The notes below the pieces were generated by a model. The model did not search any database and had not been told where the DNA came from. It worked only from the letters and a program-made list of their open reading frames with translations. From positions 186,001-250,000 of the forward strand of contig JAWKIF010000010.1 in the NCBI GenBank assembly GCA_041394405.1: a stretch of 64,000 bases of DNA, written 5' to 3'. The stretch comes from Microthrix sp041394405 (GTDB lineage: Bacteria; Actinomycetota; Acidimicrobiia; Acidimicrobiales; Microtrichaceae). This document shows positions 7,838 to 15,199 of this stretch, in pieces (the first letter of the stretch is position 1; every line of letters starts with the position of its first letter). Both the position numbers and the translations under genes were made by a program.

Positions 7838-9363
7838 GTGCGTCGGCGCAGGCGTCCGGCAGCCTCACCCTGACCCGAAGCGCCATTGCGTCGCAGCGGC
7901 GGCGGTCCTCCGACGAGTTCTCGCTGCGCTCGCGCCGGGCCCGCCGCTACCTGGCGACCGGCTGGCCGGTGGCCATCTGGTCGCTGGGCATGCCGGTGTT
8001 GTGGGTGCTGGGCCTCTACCCCTACGTGTGGGTGCTGCCGGCCGTCACCTTCGGCCTGGTGATCCTCGCCCGTCCCTCACGCTTCCGCATGCCCACCGGC
8101 GCGGTGGCGCTCGGCGGGTTCATCATCATGGTGGGCGTCTCGGGCGTCCGGGTGGGCGACGCCCAGGGCCTGGTGTTGTTCGGCTACCGCTGGGCCATCA
8201 TGGTTTCGCTGTGGGCGTGCCTGGTGTGGTTCGCCAACACCCCCCGCACCCGCCTGCCCACCGAGGTCGTGCAGTACTGGCTTGGCCTCATCTTCGTGGG
8301 TCTGGTCGGGTTCGGCTACCTGTCGTTGGTGGCCGGCACGTTCGTCGCGCCCAGCGTGCTGCAGCTGCTGTTGCCCGCCGGCATTGCCGAGACCGGGTTC
8401 ATCGATTCGGTCAGCAGCCTGCGCCTGGCCGAGGTCACGAACTACCTGGGCTACACGCTGGCCCGGCCGTCGGCCCCCATGGCCTTCGCCAACGGCTGGG
8501 GTTCCACCATGGGCCTGACCCTGCCGTTCTTCTTCGGCGCCTTCGTGCGCTCGCCCTTTCCCAGGCGGCGGCGCTTCGGTCAGGTGGTGCTGGCGTTGGC
8601 GACGGTGCCCGCTGCGTTCTCGTTCAACCGCGGCCTGTGGATGTCCATCGCCGTGTTGTTCGTCTACTGGGCGGTGCGGCGGGCGGCCAGCGGCGACTGG
8701 ACGGGGCTGAAGGTGGCTACCGCCCTGGGCTTGGTGGTGGCGCTGCTGTTGGTCTTCTCGCCGCTGGGCGAGCTGGTGTTCACCAAGCTGGAAACGGCTG
8801 CGGACAGCAACGAGTCACGCGGCACGCTGTACGTGGACGCGTGGGGAGGTGCCCTGGAATCGCCGCTCATCGGCTGGGGCGCCCCCACCCCGCAGGAGGG
8901 CACCCCGCCCATCGGCACCCATGGGCTCGTGTGGTGGATCATGTACAACCACGGCTTCGTGGCCCTGGTGTTGTTCGCCTACTGGATGGTGCGCACCGCC
9001 TGGCTGGCGTTGCGTACCCGTCGCGACGTCGAGGTGTGGTCGGCGGTGGTGGTGGTGATCTTCGTCATGCAGTTCGGGTTCTATGGCCTACTGCCCCAGC
9101 TGCCCATCGTGGGCGTGGCCGCCGGGCTCGTGCAGCGTGACCGGTGGGAGCGCATCGAGGGCCGCCGCCGCGCCCGGGCCGCCCTCGCTGCGGAACATGC
9201 CCGTCCGTCGGCCATCCGAGCTGCGTCCAACAGCGGCTCCGCCTCCGCCTCGCCGCCGGAGCTGTTGCCCGCTCATGGCCGATCCGGGTCGGCCGAAGGG
9301 GACGGCGAGCACCCGAATGACCTCGATCCCGACAACCCGCCACGGGGAGATACCCATCCATGA
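7834..9363 (+). CDS. Wzy/O-antigen ligase-type polysaccharide polymerase
   Basis: The start is GTG at 7834 (GTGA overlap), giving 509 residues. About 10-12 hydrophobic helices lie between residues ~45 and 430, with a larger extracytoplasmic loop between ~160 and 230. FSNRGLW-like FSFNRGLWMS and the IGWGAPTPQEG region fit the Wzy_C (O-antigen ligase/polymerase) superfamily, although overall similarity in this class is low. The C-terminal ~75 residues are hydrophilic, rich in Ala, Ser, Pro and Asp, and probably disordered. It should join repeat units outside the membrane in the Wzx/Wzy pathway. The stop overlaps the sulfotransferase ATG. Confidence 0.8.
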   Translation: MSASAQASGSLTLTRSAIASQRRRSSDEFSLRSRRARRYLATGWPVAIWSLGMPVLWVLGLYPYVWVLPAVTFGLVILARPSRFRMPTGAVALGGFIIMVGVSGVRVGDAQGLVLFGYRWAIMVSLWACLVWFANTPRTRLPTEVVQYWLGLIFVGLVGFGYLSLVAGTFVAPSVLQLLLPAGIAETGFIDSVSSLRLAEVTNYLGYTLARPSAPMAFANGWGSTMGLTLPFFFGAFVRSPFPRRRRFGQVVLALATVPAAFSFNRGLWMSIAVLFVYWAVRRAASGDWTGLKVATALGLVVALLLVFSPLGELVFTKLETAADSNESRGTLYVDAWGGALESPLIGWGAPTPQEGTPPIGTHGLVWWIMYNHGFVALVLFAYWMVRTAWLALRTRRDVEVWSAVVVVIFVMQFGFYGLLPQLPIVGVAAGLVQRDRWERIEGRRRARAALAAEHARPSAIRAASNSGSASASPPELLPAHGRSGSAEGDGEHPNDLDPDNPPRGDTHP

Positions 9364-10289
9364 CGGCAACGACACAACGCGACACCGCGCAGCGCGGGGC
9401 GCGACACCTGCGCGAGCGACTGCGCGGCAACCGCGCCGGCGATCGGCTCGCGGCCGGCTCGAAGGCCGCGCTGCGCGCCTACGGCACGGCCACAGCCGCT
9501 CACCGTCCGCCGCCCGAGCTGCTGATCGTCGGGGCCAAGCGCGGCGGCACCACCTCCTTGTGGCAATACCTCTCCGAGCACCCGGGGCTGTTGGGCCAGT
9601 TCCCCACTCCGAACTCCAAGGGCACCTACTTTCTGTCCGAGGAGTGGCACCGTGGCGAGCGCTGGTGGCGCTCGCACTTCGCATCCCGCCGGGTTCGCAC
9701 CCGGGCCCAGGCCAGGCTGGGCTACGCGCCCGTCGCCGGCGAGTCGTCGCCCTATGACCTCTACCATCCCCTCGCCCCGCAGCGGGCGGCGCAGGTGGCA
9801 CCCGACGCGCTCATCGTGGCGGTGCTGCGCCACCCGGTGGACCGTGCGTTCTCGCACTGGAAGGAGCGACGGCGCCACACCGAGACCCTGGAATTCGCCG
9901 ACGCGATCGATGCCGAGGCCGAGCGCATCGCCGGCGAGGCGGAGCGCATCGTGGCCGATCCCAGCTACGTCTCCTTTCCCCACCGCCACCAGAGCTACCT
10001 CGACCAGGGCCGCTACGCGCCGATGCTGGAGCGCTGGTTTGCTGCCTACGGTCGCGACGGTGTGCTGGTGGAGACCGCCGAAGCGTTCTATGCCGATCCC
10101 CAGGCCCTGGTGGACTCGGTGACCGATCGCCTCGGGCTGCCCCGGCGGGCCGTCGCCGACACCTCCCCCCGCAATGACGCCCCCTCCGACCCGATGTCCG
10201 CCGACCTGCGAGCCCGGCTGACCGCCGAGCTGGCCCCCGACATCGCCGCCGTCGAGCAGCTGCTCGGCCGTGACACTGGTTGGACCTGA
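9360..10289 (+). CDS. PAPS-dependent sulfotransferase
   Basis: A 309-residue protein starting at the ATGA overlap. It has a 5'-phosphosulfate loop VGAKRGGTTSLWQYL at ~57-71 and a 3'-phosphate strand VLRHPVDRAFSHWKERR at ~157-173, the two halves of the PAPS site of carbohydrate sulfotransferases. No membrane segment is seen, so it should be cytosolic and act on lipid-linked units or precursors. As the last gene of the operon it suggests a sulfated polymer. Some homologues sulfate lipids or sugars instead. Two hairpin repeats follow the stop within 25 bases. Confidence 0.85.
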   Translation: MTATTQRDTAQRGARHLRERLRGNRAGDRLAAGSKAALRAYGTATAAHRPPPELLIVGAKRGGTTSLWQYLSEHPGLLGQFPTPNSKGTYFLSEEWHRGERWWRSHFASRRVRTRAQARLGYAPVAGESSPYDLYHPLAPQRAAQVAPDALIVAVLRHPVDRAFSHWKERRRHTETLEFADAIDAEAERIAGEAERIVADPSYVSFPHRHQSYLDQGRYAPMLERWFAAYGRDGVLVETAEAFYADPQALVDSVTDRLGLPRRAVADTSPRNDAPSDPMSADLRARLTAELAPDIAAVEQLLGRDTGWT

Positions 10290-10313
10290 CACCTGACCCC
10301 TACCCCCACCCCG

Positions 10314-10360
10314 AACTCGGGTCTCAGGTGGGTGCTGGGGCGACGCATGGTGACCCGAGT
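10314..10360 (+). repeat. 47-bp direct repeat, copy 1, with hairpin-forming ends
   Basis: This copy is identical over 47 bases to the one at 10376-10422. Its ends AACTCGGGTC and GACCCGAGTT (the last T just after the repeat) are perfect 10-base complements around a 28-base GC-rich loop. It lies 24 bp after the sulfotransferase stop and may serve as a terminator, but two exact copies suggest a repeat element. Confidence 0.9.
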
Positions 10361-10375
10361 TGGGGCCGTGTGGCC

Positions 10376-10422
10376 AACTCGGGTCTCAGGTGGGTGCTGG
10401 GGCGACGCATGGTGACCCGAGT
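10376..10422 (+). repeat. 47-bp direct repeat, copy 2, with hairpin-forming ends
   Basis: This is the second identical copy, 15 bases after the first. Its arms ACTCGGGTC and GACCCGAGT pair over 9 bases. The following bases change from TTGGGG to ACGGGG and run into the -10 box of the next gene at 10429-10434. A hairpin here sits directly on that promoter. Confidence 0.9.
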
Positions 10423-10428
10423 ACGGGG

Positions 10429-10434
10429 TACGTT
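10429..10434 (+). promoter_or_regulatory. -10 box of a leaderless transcript
   Basis: TACGTT is followed by six bases (CCGGGC) and then the ATG at 10441. With transcription starting about 7 bases after the box, the mRNA would begin at or next to the start codon. There is no Shine-Dalgarno sequence. Confidence 0.5.
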
Positions 10435-10440
10435 CCGGGC

Positions 10441-11115
10441 ATGGGACAGGTCTTCAACCTCACCATCACCGACGACGACCTCGGCGGGCTCACCGCCGAT
10501 CAGGGCGCCCCGCCGCTGCAGCACGACGATCGGCCACGCTATGACGCCTTCACGGCGCTGGTGGTGGTGGATGTGCAGAACGATCTTGCCGACCCGGCGG
10601 GCCCGCTTGCGGTGGATGGAGGCCCCGAGGTGGTCCGGCGGATCAACGAGCAGATCGCCCAAGCCGCCGAGGCCGGAGCCATGGTGGTCTATTCCCAGAA
10701 CTGGCATCCGCCCGCCGCCCCGACCCCGGGTCCGGCTGAGGGCCGAGCGCCGCTGCACTGCGTGCGCGACACCTGGGGCGCCGAGCTGCACCCGGCGCTG
10801 GTCGTCGACGGCCCCACGGTGCGCAAAGGGAAGATGGGGGAGGACGGCTACTCGGCCTTCACCGCAGCCGACCCCGACACCCAGGAGACCTCGCCGACCG
10901 AGCTCGCCGGCATGTTGGAGGGTCGCAGCATCGAACGGGCGGTGATCGTGGGCCTGGCGCTGGAGGGCTGCGTGAAGGCCACGGCCCTCGACGCCAAGTC
11001 GCTGGGGTTCACCACCACCGTGGTGCGCAACGCGACGGCGCCGGTTGACGCCGCTGCCGGCGAGCGAGCCGCCGAGACCCTGGGCAAGATCGGCGTAGCC
11101 GTCGCCGACGCCTAA
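10441..11115 (+). CDS. Isochorismatase-family hydrolase, nicotinamidase-like with altered metal site
   Basis: The start is the ATG at 10441, fixed by a -10 box 6 bases upstream; a TTG further upstream would run through the hairpin repeat. The 224-residue protein has the catalytic triad of nicotinamidases: Asp44 in VVVDVQND, Lys129 in VRKG and Cys177 in EGCVKATALDA, very close to PncA. PncA turns nicotinamide into nicotinate for NAD salvage. Of the usual metal ligands Asp/His/His/His, the first is Asn87, His89 and His106 are kept, and the third position appears to be Thr. The N-terminus is ~35 residues longer than usual. A related amidase function is possible. A strong hairpin follows the stop. 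Confidence 0.75.
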   Translation: MGQVFNLTITDDDLGGLTADQGAPPLQHDDRPRYDAFTALVVVDVQNDLADPAGPLAVDGGPEVVRRINEQIAQAAEAGAMVVYSQNWHPPAAPTPGPAEGRAPLHCVRDTWGAELHPALVVDGPTVRKGKMGEDGYSAFTAADPDTQETSPTELAGMLEGRSIERAVIVGLALEGCVKATALDAKSLGFTTTVVRNATAPVDAAAGERAAETLGKIGVAVADA

Positions 11116-11138
11116 CGGCGCACTCGGTTCGGTGGCGA

Positions 11139-11184
11139 AGTGGGGACCAACGCCCGTGCTCTGGCACCGGTCTGGGTCCCCACT
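11139..11184. terminator. Bidirectional hairpin between convergent genes
   Basis: AGTGGGGACC and GGTCCCCACT are perfect 10-base arms around a 26-base loop, between the isochorismatase stop and the PPOX stop. There is no T-run, as usual in high-GC actinobacteria. The arm and loop sizes match the repeats at 10314 and 10376. Confidence 0.6.
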
Positions 11185-11202
11185 ACGGCGGTGTGGGCCG
11201 GT

Positions 11203-11589
11203 TCAGGCTCGCCCCAGCACGCGCTCCACGGCGATCTCGATGACCACGCGATCGTCGCGCTCCTTGGGCGGGCGGTAGCGCTCGGTGTAGCGCCGAACGC
11301 CCTCGGCCACGCTCGCCGGGTCGTCGGTGACCACCGCCGGGCCTTCCAACGAGAGAAAACGCCCGCCGTCCACCTGGCACACCGAAGCTCGCCCGCCCTC
11401 CAACAGGTTCCGCGCCTTGCGGGACGGCGCAAAGGTGATCACCCGGGCCAGGCCCGCCTCGTTGTCCCAGGTGAAGCCCACGGCCACCGAATGGATGGAG
11501 CCGTCGGCCCGCAGCGTGGTGAGGGTGGCCAGGTGCCGCTCGGCGAGAAACGCCAGGATCTCGCGTGGCAGGTTGGAGGGGTCGTGCAT
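11203..11589 (-). CDS. PPOX-class (FDOR-B-like) F420- or flavin-binding oxidoreductase
   Basis: A 128-residue split-barrel protein. It opens with ILAFLAERHLATLTTLRADG, a strand pair typical of actinobacterial pyridoxamine-phosphate-oxidase-like proteins. FAPSRKARNLLEGGRASV is the cofactor-phosphate-binding strand and helix. GRFLSLEGPAVV and a conserved RYTERY follow. Family members use F420, FMN or haem to reduce small substrates. The sequence style fits the F420-dependent FDOR-B group, but the cofactor is an inference. Its stop faces the isochorismatase gene across the hairpin at 11139-11184. It starts 29 bp after the permease stop and may share that transcript. Confidence 0.75.
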   Translation of the reverse strand: MHDPSNLPREILAFLAERHLATLTTLRADGSIHSVAVGFTWDNEAGLARVITFAPSRKARNLLEGGRASVCQVDGGRFLSLEGPAVVTDDPASVAEGVRRYTERYRPPKERDDRVVIEIAVERVLGRA

Positions 11590-11618
11590 CGCACCGGTCT
11601 AACGCATCGCCGGGGTGG

Positions 11619-14246
11619 CTACTCGTAGCCGACGGCCTCCAGCACGTCGATGCGCCCGGCGCGTCCGGCAGGCCACCAGCCCGCCGCCACCCCGGCCAAG
11701 GCCCCTCCACCGGCCAGCACCGCCACCTGCACCCACGGCAGGTGCACCGTGGCGACGGCGTAGTTGCCCGACAACAGGACGAAGAGCCCGGCCCCAAACC
11801 ACACGCCCAAGGCGATGCCCACCAGGGTGCCGATGGTGGCGATGATGACCGACTCGCCCACCACCAGTCTACGGATCTGGCGGCGGGTGGCGCCCACCGA
11901 GCGCAGCAGGCCCAGCTCGCGGGTGCGCTCGTGGATGGACAGGTACAGCGTGTTGACGATTCCGAACAGCGACAGGAGCACGGTGAAGCCCAACATGACG
12001 TACACCAGGTTGAGGGCGAGCGTGAAGGTGGACACCGTGTCGTCGAGCCACCTGGGCACGCTCTGGGCGTCCGCCGCCGGGGCGACGCGGCGCAGCACGG
12101 TGTCCAGCCGACGGGCCACCTCCTCCGGGTCGGCGCCCTCCGACACCTTGATGTAGTACAGCGCGTCCTGGCGGAACGCCACGGCGGTGACGGCATCCAG
12201 GTTCTCCATGGGCATCAGGTAGCTGGCGGTGCCGATGGGGCCCTCGAAGAGCAGGGAGATGGGGTACTCCACCGCCCCCACCTGCGGGTAGAAGATGCTG
12301 ATCACGTCGCCCACCCGCCAGCCGTTGTCGGCGGCGGTCTTGGCGTCCACGGCCACGGACCCGTCGGCCAAGTCGTCGGGCCTGCCCCCGAGCAGCGGCA
12401 CGTCCACCAGGCTGAAGAACGGCTCGGGGTCGATGCCCGAGACCGCTGATCCACCTGCGGGCTGCCCGTCGGCCCCCGACACCGTGGCGGGTATGAACCG
12501 CACCCGGGCCAGGGTGTCCACCCCGTCGGTGGCGGCCACCTCGTTCACCGCCTCCTCGGGGAGGCCGCCCGAGGTGGCTCCCCCCAGCCCGGAGGACACC
12601 ACCAGGTCGCCCCGCAGCTGAGTTTCGAAGCCGCCCTTGACGCTGCCCACCAGCGAGGCGACAAACACCGCCAATGCCGTGGCGATGGCCACCCCCACGG
12701 TGAGCGCCGCTGCCGTGGCCGTGGTGCGGTTGGGATTGCGGCGCGCGTTCTCGGCGGCCATGGTGCCCACCGGGCCACGCCGACGGAGCGGGAGCCCCAC
12801 CAGCCATCCCACCGGCCCCACCACCAACGGCCCGACGACCAGGAAGGACACCAGGGTCAGCGCCGCGCCAACGGAGAACACCACGGCTCGCAGGGGCGGG
12901 CCGGTGGGGGCCACGCCCTCGCCACCGGCCACGAGTGTCAGCCGGGCGTCTGGGCTGATGAACAGCAGCGCCGCCAGGGAGGCGATCAATCCCACCAGCG
13001 CCAGCGCCGAGCCAAGCTTGCGGCGGGTAGGCGACGCCTGGCCTCGATCGTCCGCCACCTCCCCGATCGCCTCCACGGGCGAGATGCGGGTGGCTCGAAC
13101 TCCTGGAACCAGCGACGCGGCCATGGTGGTGATCACACCCACCGCCAGCCCAGTGGCGGCCACACCGACGGTGAGGGTGGGCACCACATCGGGCAGCGTG
13201 ATGAGGCGGCCGAGGAGGGCCATCATGGCGCCGGCACCCAGCAGCCCGGCGGCCAGGCCCAGCACCGATCCCACCACCCCCACCGCCGCCGCCTCAACCA
13301 GGATGGATCCCAACACCTGGGCTCGGCTGGCCCCGCAGGCGCGCAGCAGCGCCAGCTCGCGGGTTCGTTGGGTGATGAGGATGGAGAAGGTGTTGGCGAT
13401 GATGATGCCGCCGACGAGCAGCCCCACGTAGCCGAACACCGAGACCAGCTGGGTCAACAGGCCGAGGGCGCCGTCGGCCTGGCGCTGGGTCTCGGCGATG
13501 TAGGTGGAGCCGGTGACGGCCTCGAACCCGGGCGGCAGCCCCGCAGCGATGGCGGCGGTCACCTGGGCCTGCGACGTCCCCTCGGACCCACGCGCCACCA
13601 CGAAGGCGAACTGGCCGGTCGCTCCGGTGAGCTCCATGGCCTGCTCGGAGGTGAGGAAGGCAACCCGGGTGCCGATGTTGTCTTGGCCGTCCGTGCCCAA
13701 ACCGCCGGTGCCCACCACCAGGTAGCTGCGCAGCCCCGCCGCGCCCTGCAGGGCCATGGTGTCGCCGATACCGATGGACTCCTGCTCGGCGGTCCGGGGA
13801 TCGATCACGATCTCGTTGGGTGCCGTCGGTGCGCGGCCGCTCACCAGGGTGCCCAGGGCCAGCTGGGGGTCGTCGATCCAGTTGGTCACCATCGTGGGCA
13901 CCAGGCCCGAGTCGATGGGCTCGCCGTCGGGCCCGATCACCCGGCCGAACCCCTGCACGACCCCGGCGCTGGCCTCCACACCCTCCACCTCGGCGGTCGC
14001 CAGCGCCGCCTCGGCGGGCACGGTCTGGCGCACCTCGGCGAAGGCGGAGGTCTGCACCGAGGTGGATCGCACCACCGCGTCGGTGCCGTCGAGTGCGGTG
14101 GCGATGAAGCCCTTGGCCGTGTCGGTCAGGGCGTTGCCCAACAGGGAGACGCCGGACAGGAAGCCGACTCCCAGCACCACGGCCAGTGCGGAGAGCAACA
14201 GGCGGGTGCGCCGCCCCCGCAGCCCGGTGAGCGCGATGCGGATCAT
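11619..14246 (-). CDS. FtsX/MacB-type ABC transporter permease
   Basis: An 875-residue membrane protein. An N-terminal helix (RLLLSALAVVLGVGFLSGV, ~15-33) is followed by a ~200-residue extracytoplasmic MacB-PCD-like domain and three helices with the FtsX pattern (ITQRTRELALLRACGASRAQV). A second extracytoplasmic domain and a second FtsX set (SIHERTRELGLLRSVGATRRQI) follow. This duplicated layout is usual for actinobacterial LolC/MacB-like exporters of ~850 residues. Such systems move lipoproteins, peptides or lipids out of the membrane, or transmit force. The ATPase gene lies 46 bp upstream on the same strand. The substrate is unknown. Confidence 0.9.
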   Translation of the reverse strand: MIRIALTGLRGRRTRLLLSALAVVLGVGFLSGVSLLGNALTDTAKGFIATALDGTDAVVRSTSVQTSAFAEVRQTVPAEAALATAEVEGVEASAGVVQGFGRVIGPDGEPIDSGLVPTMVTNWIDDPQLALGTLVSGRAPTAPNEIVIDPRTAEQESIGIGDTMALQGAAGLRSYLVVGTGGLGTDGQDNIGTRVAFLTSEQAMELTGATGQFAFVVARGSEGTSQAQVTAAIAAGLPPGFEAVTGSTYIAETQRQADGALGLLTQLVSVFGYVGLLVGGIIIANTFSILITQRTRELALLRACGASRAQVLGSILVEAAAVGVVGSVLGLAAGLLGAGAMMALLGRLITLPDVVPTLTVGVAATGLAVGVITTMAASLVPGVRATRISPVEAIGEVADDRGQASPTRRKLGSALALVGLIASLAALLFISPDARLTLVAGGEGVAPTGPPLRAVVFSVGAALTLVSFLVVGPLVVGPVGWLVGLPLRRRGPVGTMAAENARRNPNRTTATAAALTVGVAIATALAVFVASLVGSVKGGFETQLRGDLVVSSGLGGATSGGLPEEAVNEVAATDGVDTLARVRFIPATVSGADGQPAGGSAVSGIDPEPFFSLVDVPLLGGRPDDLADGSVAVDAKTAADNGWRVGDVISIFYPQVGAVEYPISLLFEGPIGTASYLMPMENLDAVTAVAFRQDALYYIKVSEGADPEEVARRLDTVLRRVAPAADAQSVPRWLDDTVSTFTLALNLVYVMLGFTVLLSLFGIVNTLYLSIHERTRELGLLRSVGATRRQIRRLVVGESVIIATIGTLVGIALGVWFGAGLFVLLSGNYAVATVHLPWVQVAVLAGGGALAGVAAGWWPAGRAGRIDVLEAVGYE

Positions 14247-14292
14247 GGCTCGGCGACGGGAGAGGGGAGCGAGCCGCCGGAGCGGGCTCGGG

Positions 14293-15084
14293 TCAGCTTC
14301 CCAGGCCCTTCATGCGGTCGAGCACCGCTGCGGCGGTGGGTTGCTGCAGGTCGCCAACCACGCGGCCATCGGCAAGGAAGATCACCTGATGGGCATAGGA
14401 GGCGGCCACGGGGTCGTGGGTGACCATCACCACGGACTGGCCGTAGTCGTCCACGGCGGAGCGCATGAAACCCAACACCTCGGCGCCGGAGGCGCTGTCC
14501 AGGTTGCCCGTGGGCTCGTCGGCGAAGATGATCTCGGGTCGGGTGGCCATGGCCCGAGCCACCGCAACCCGCTGTTGCTGCCCGCCCGACAGCTCGCTGG
14601 GTCGGTGCCGGAGGCGATCCGCCAGCCCGACGGTGTTGACCACGGTGTCCAGCCAGCCCTGGTCGGGCTTGTTGCCGCCCAGGTCGAGGGGCAAGGTGAT
14701 GTTCTCCTGTGCGGTCAGCGTCGGGATCAGGTTGAAGGCCTGAAAGACGAAGCCCACCCGTTCGCGGCGCAGCAGGGTGCGCTCCTTGTCCGACAGGGTG
14801 GAGAGGTCGACGTCGCCGATGAAGACCTGGCCGGCGGTGAGCGTGTCGAGCCCGGCCATGCAGTGCATCAGCGTGCTCTTGCCTGAACCGGAGGGGCCCA
14901 TGATGGCGGTGAAACGCGAGGTGGGGAACGCCACGGTGACGTCGTTGAGCGCCAGCACCTGGGTGTCGCCGGAACCGTAGGCCTTGGTGGCGCCAAGCGC
15001 CCGTGCCGCTGGGGCGGGCGCGGTGCCAACGCCTGCGCCGGGCGCGCCGGGGGCCGGCATCTGTTGGTTCGGGAGGTCGGACAT
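14293..15084 (-). CDS. ABC transporter ATP-binding protein (MacB/LolD family)
   Basis: A 263-residue ATPase with Walker A GPSGSGKST, Q-loop FVFQAFNLIPTLTAQEN, signature LSGGQQQRVAVARA, Walker B IIFADEPTGNLDS and switch His in MVTHDP. The NLIPTLTAQEN and EPTGNLDS signatures are typical of the MacB/LolD/FtsE group that pairs with FtsX-like permeases. The first ~25 residues are a Pro/Ala/Gly-rich tail not needed for the fold. The start ATG has GAAGGAG 4 bases upstream, and a -10 box (TAGCGT) lies at 15111-15116 on this strand. It is first in an operon with the permease. Confidence 0.92.
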   Translation of the reverse strand: MSDLPNQQMPAPGAPGAGVGTAPAPAARALGATKAYGSGDTQVLALNDVTVAFPTSRFTAIMGPSGSGKSTLMHCMAGLDTLTAGQVFIGDVDLSTLSDKERTLLRRERVGFVFQAFNLIPTLTAQENITLPLDLGGNKPDQGWLDTVVNTVGLADRLRHRPSELSGGQQQRVAVARAMATRPEIIFADEPTGNLDSASGAEVLGFMRSAVDDYGQSVVMVTHDPVAASYAHQVIFLADGRVVGDLQQPTAAAVLDRMKGLGS

Positions 15085-15110
15085 GGTGCTCCTTCGGTCT
15101 TCGCCGACTC

Positions 15111-15116
15111 ACGCTA
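15111..15116 (-). promoter_or_regulatory. -10 box of the ABC transporter operon
   Basis: Read on the minus strand, TAGCGT is followed by a ~20-base leader, the Shine-Dalgarno GAAGGAG and the ATG at 15084. It diverges from the cyclase promoter at 15186. Confidence 0.5.
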
Positions 15117-15185
15117 CCGGCTGCGCCGCCGGGTTCCCGTCGCGTGCCGCATCGAGTTCTGTGTTCATGAGAGGCGATCCGGCCG

Positions 15186-15191
15186 TAGGAT
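15186..15191 (+). promoter_or_regulatory. -10 box of the adenylate cyclase gene
   Basis: TAGGAT followed by eight bases and then the GTG at 15200 is the leaderless spacing seen elsewhere in the window. This supports the GTG over the in-frame ATG at 15167, which lies upstream of the box. Confidence 0.5.
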
Positions 15192-15199
15192 CAGCGCCC

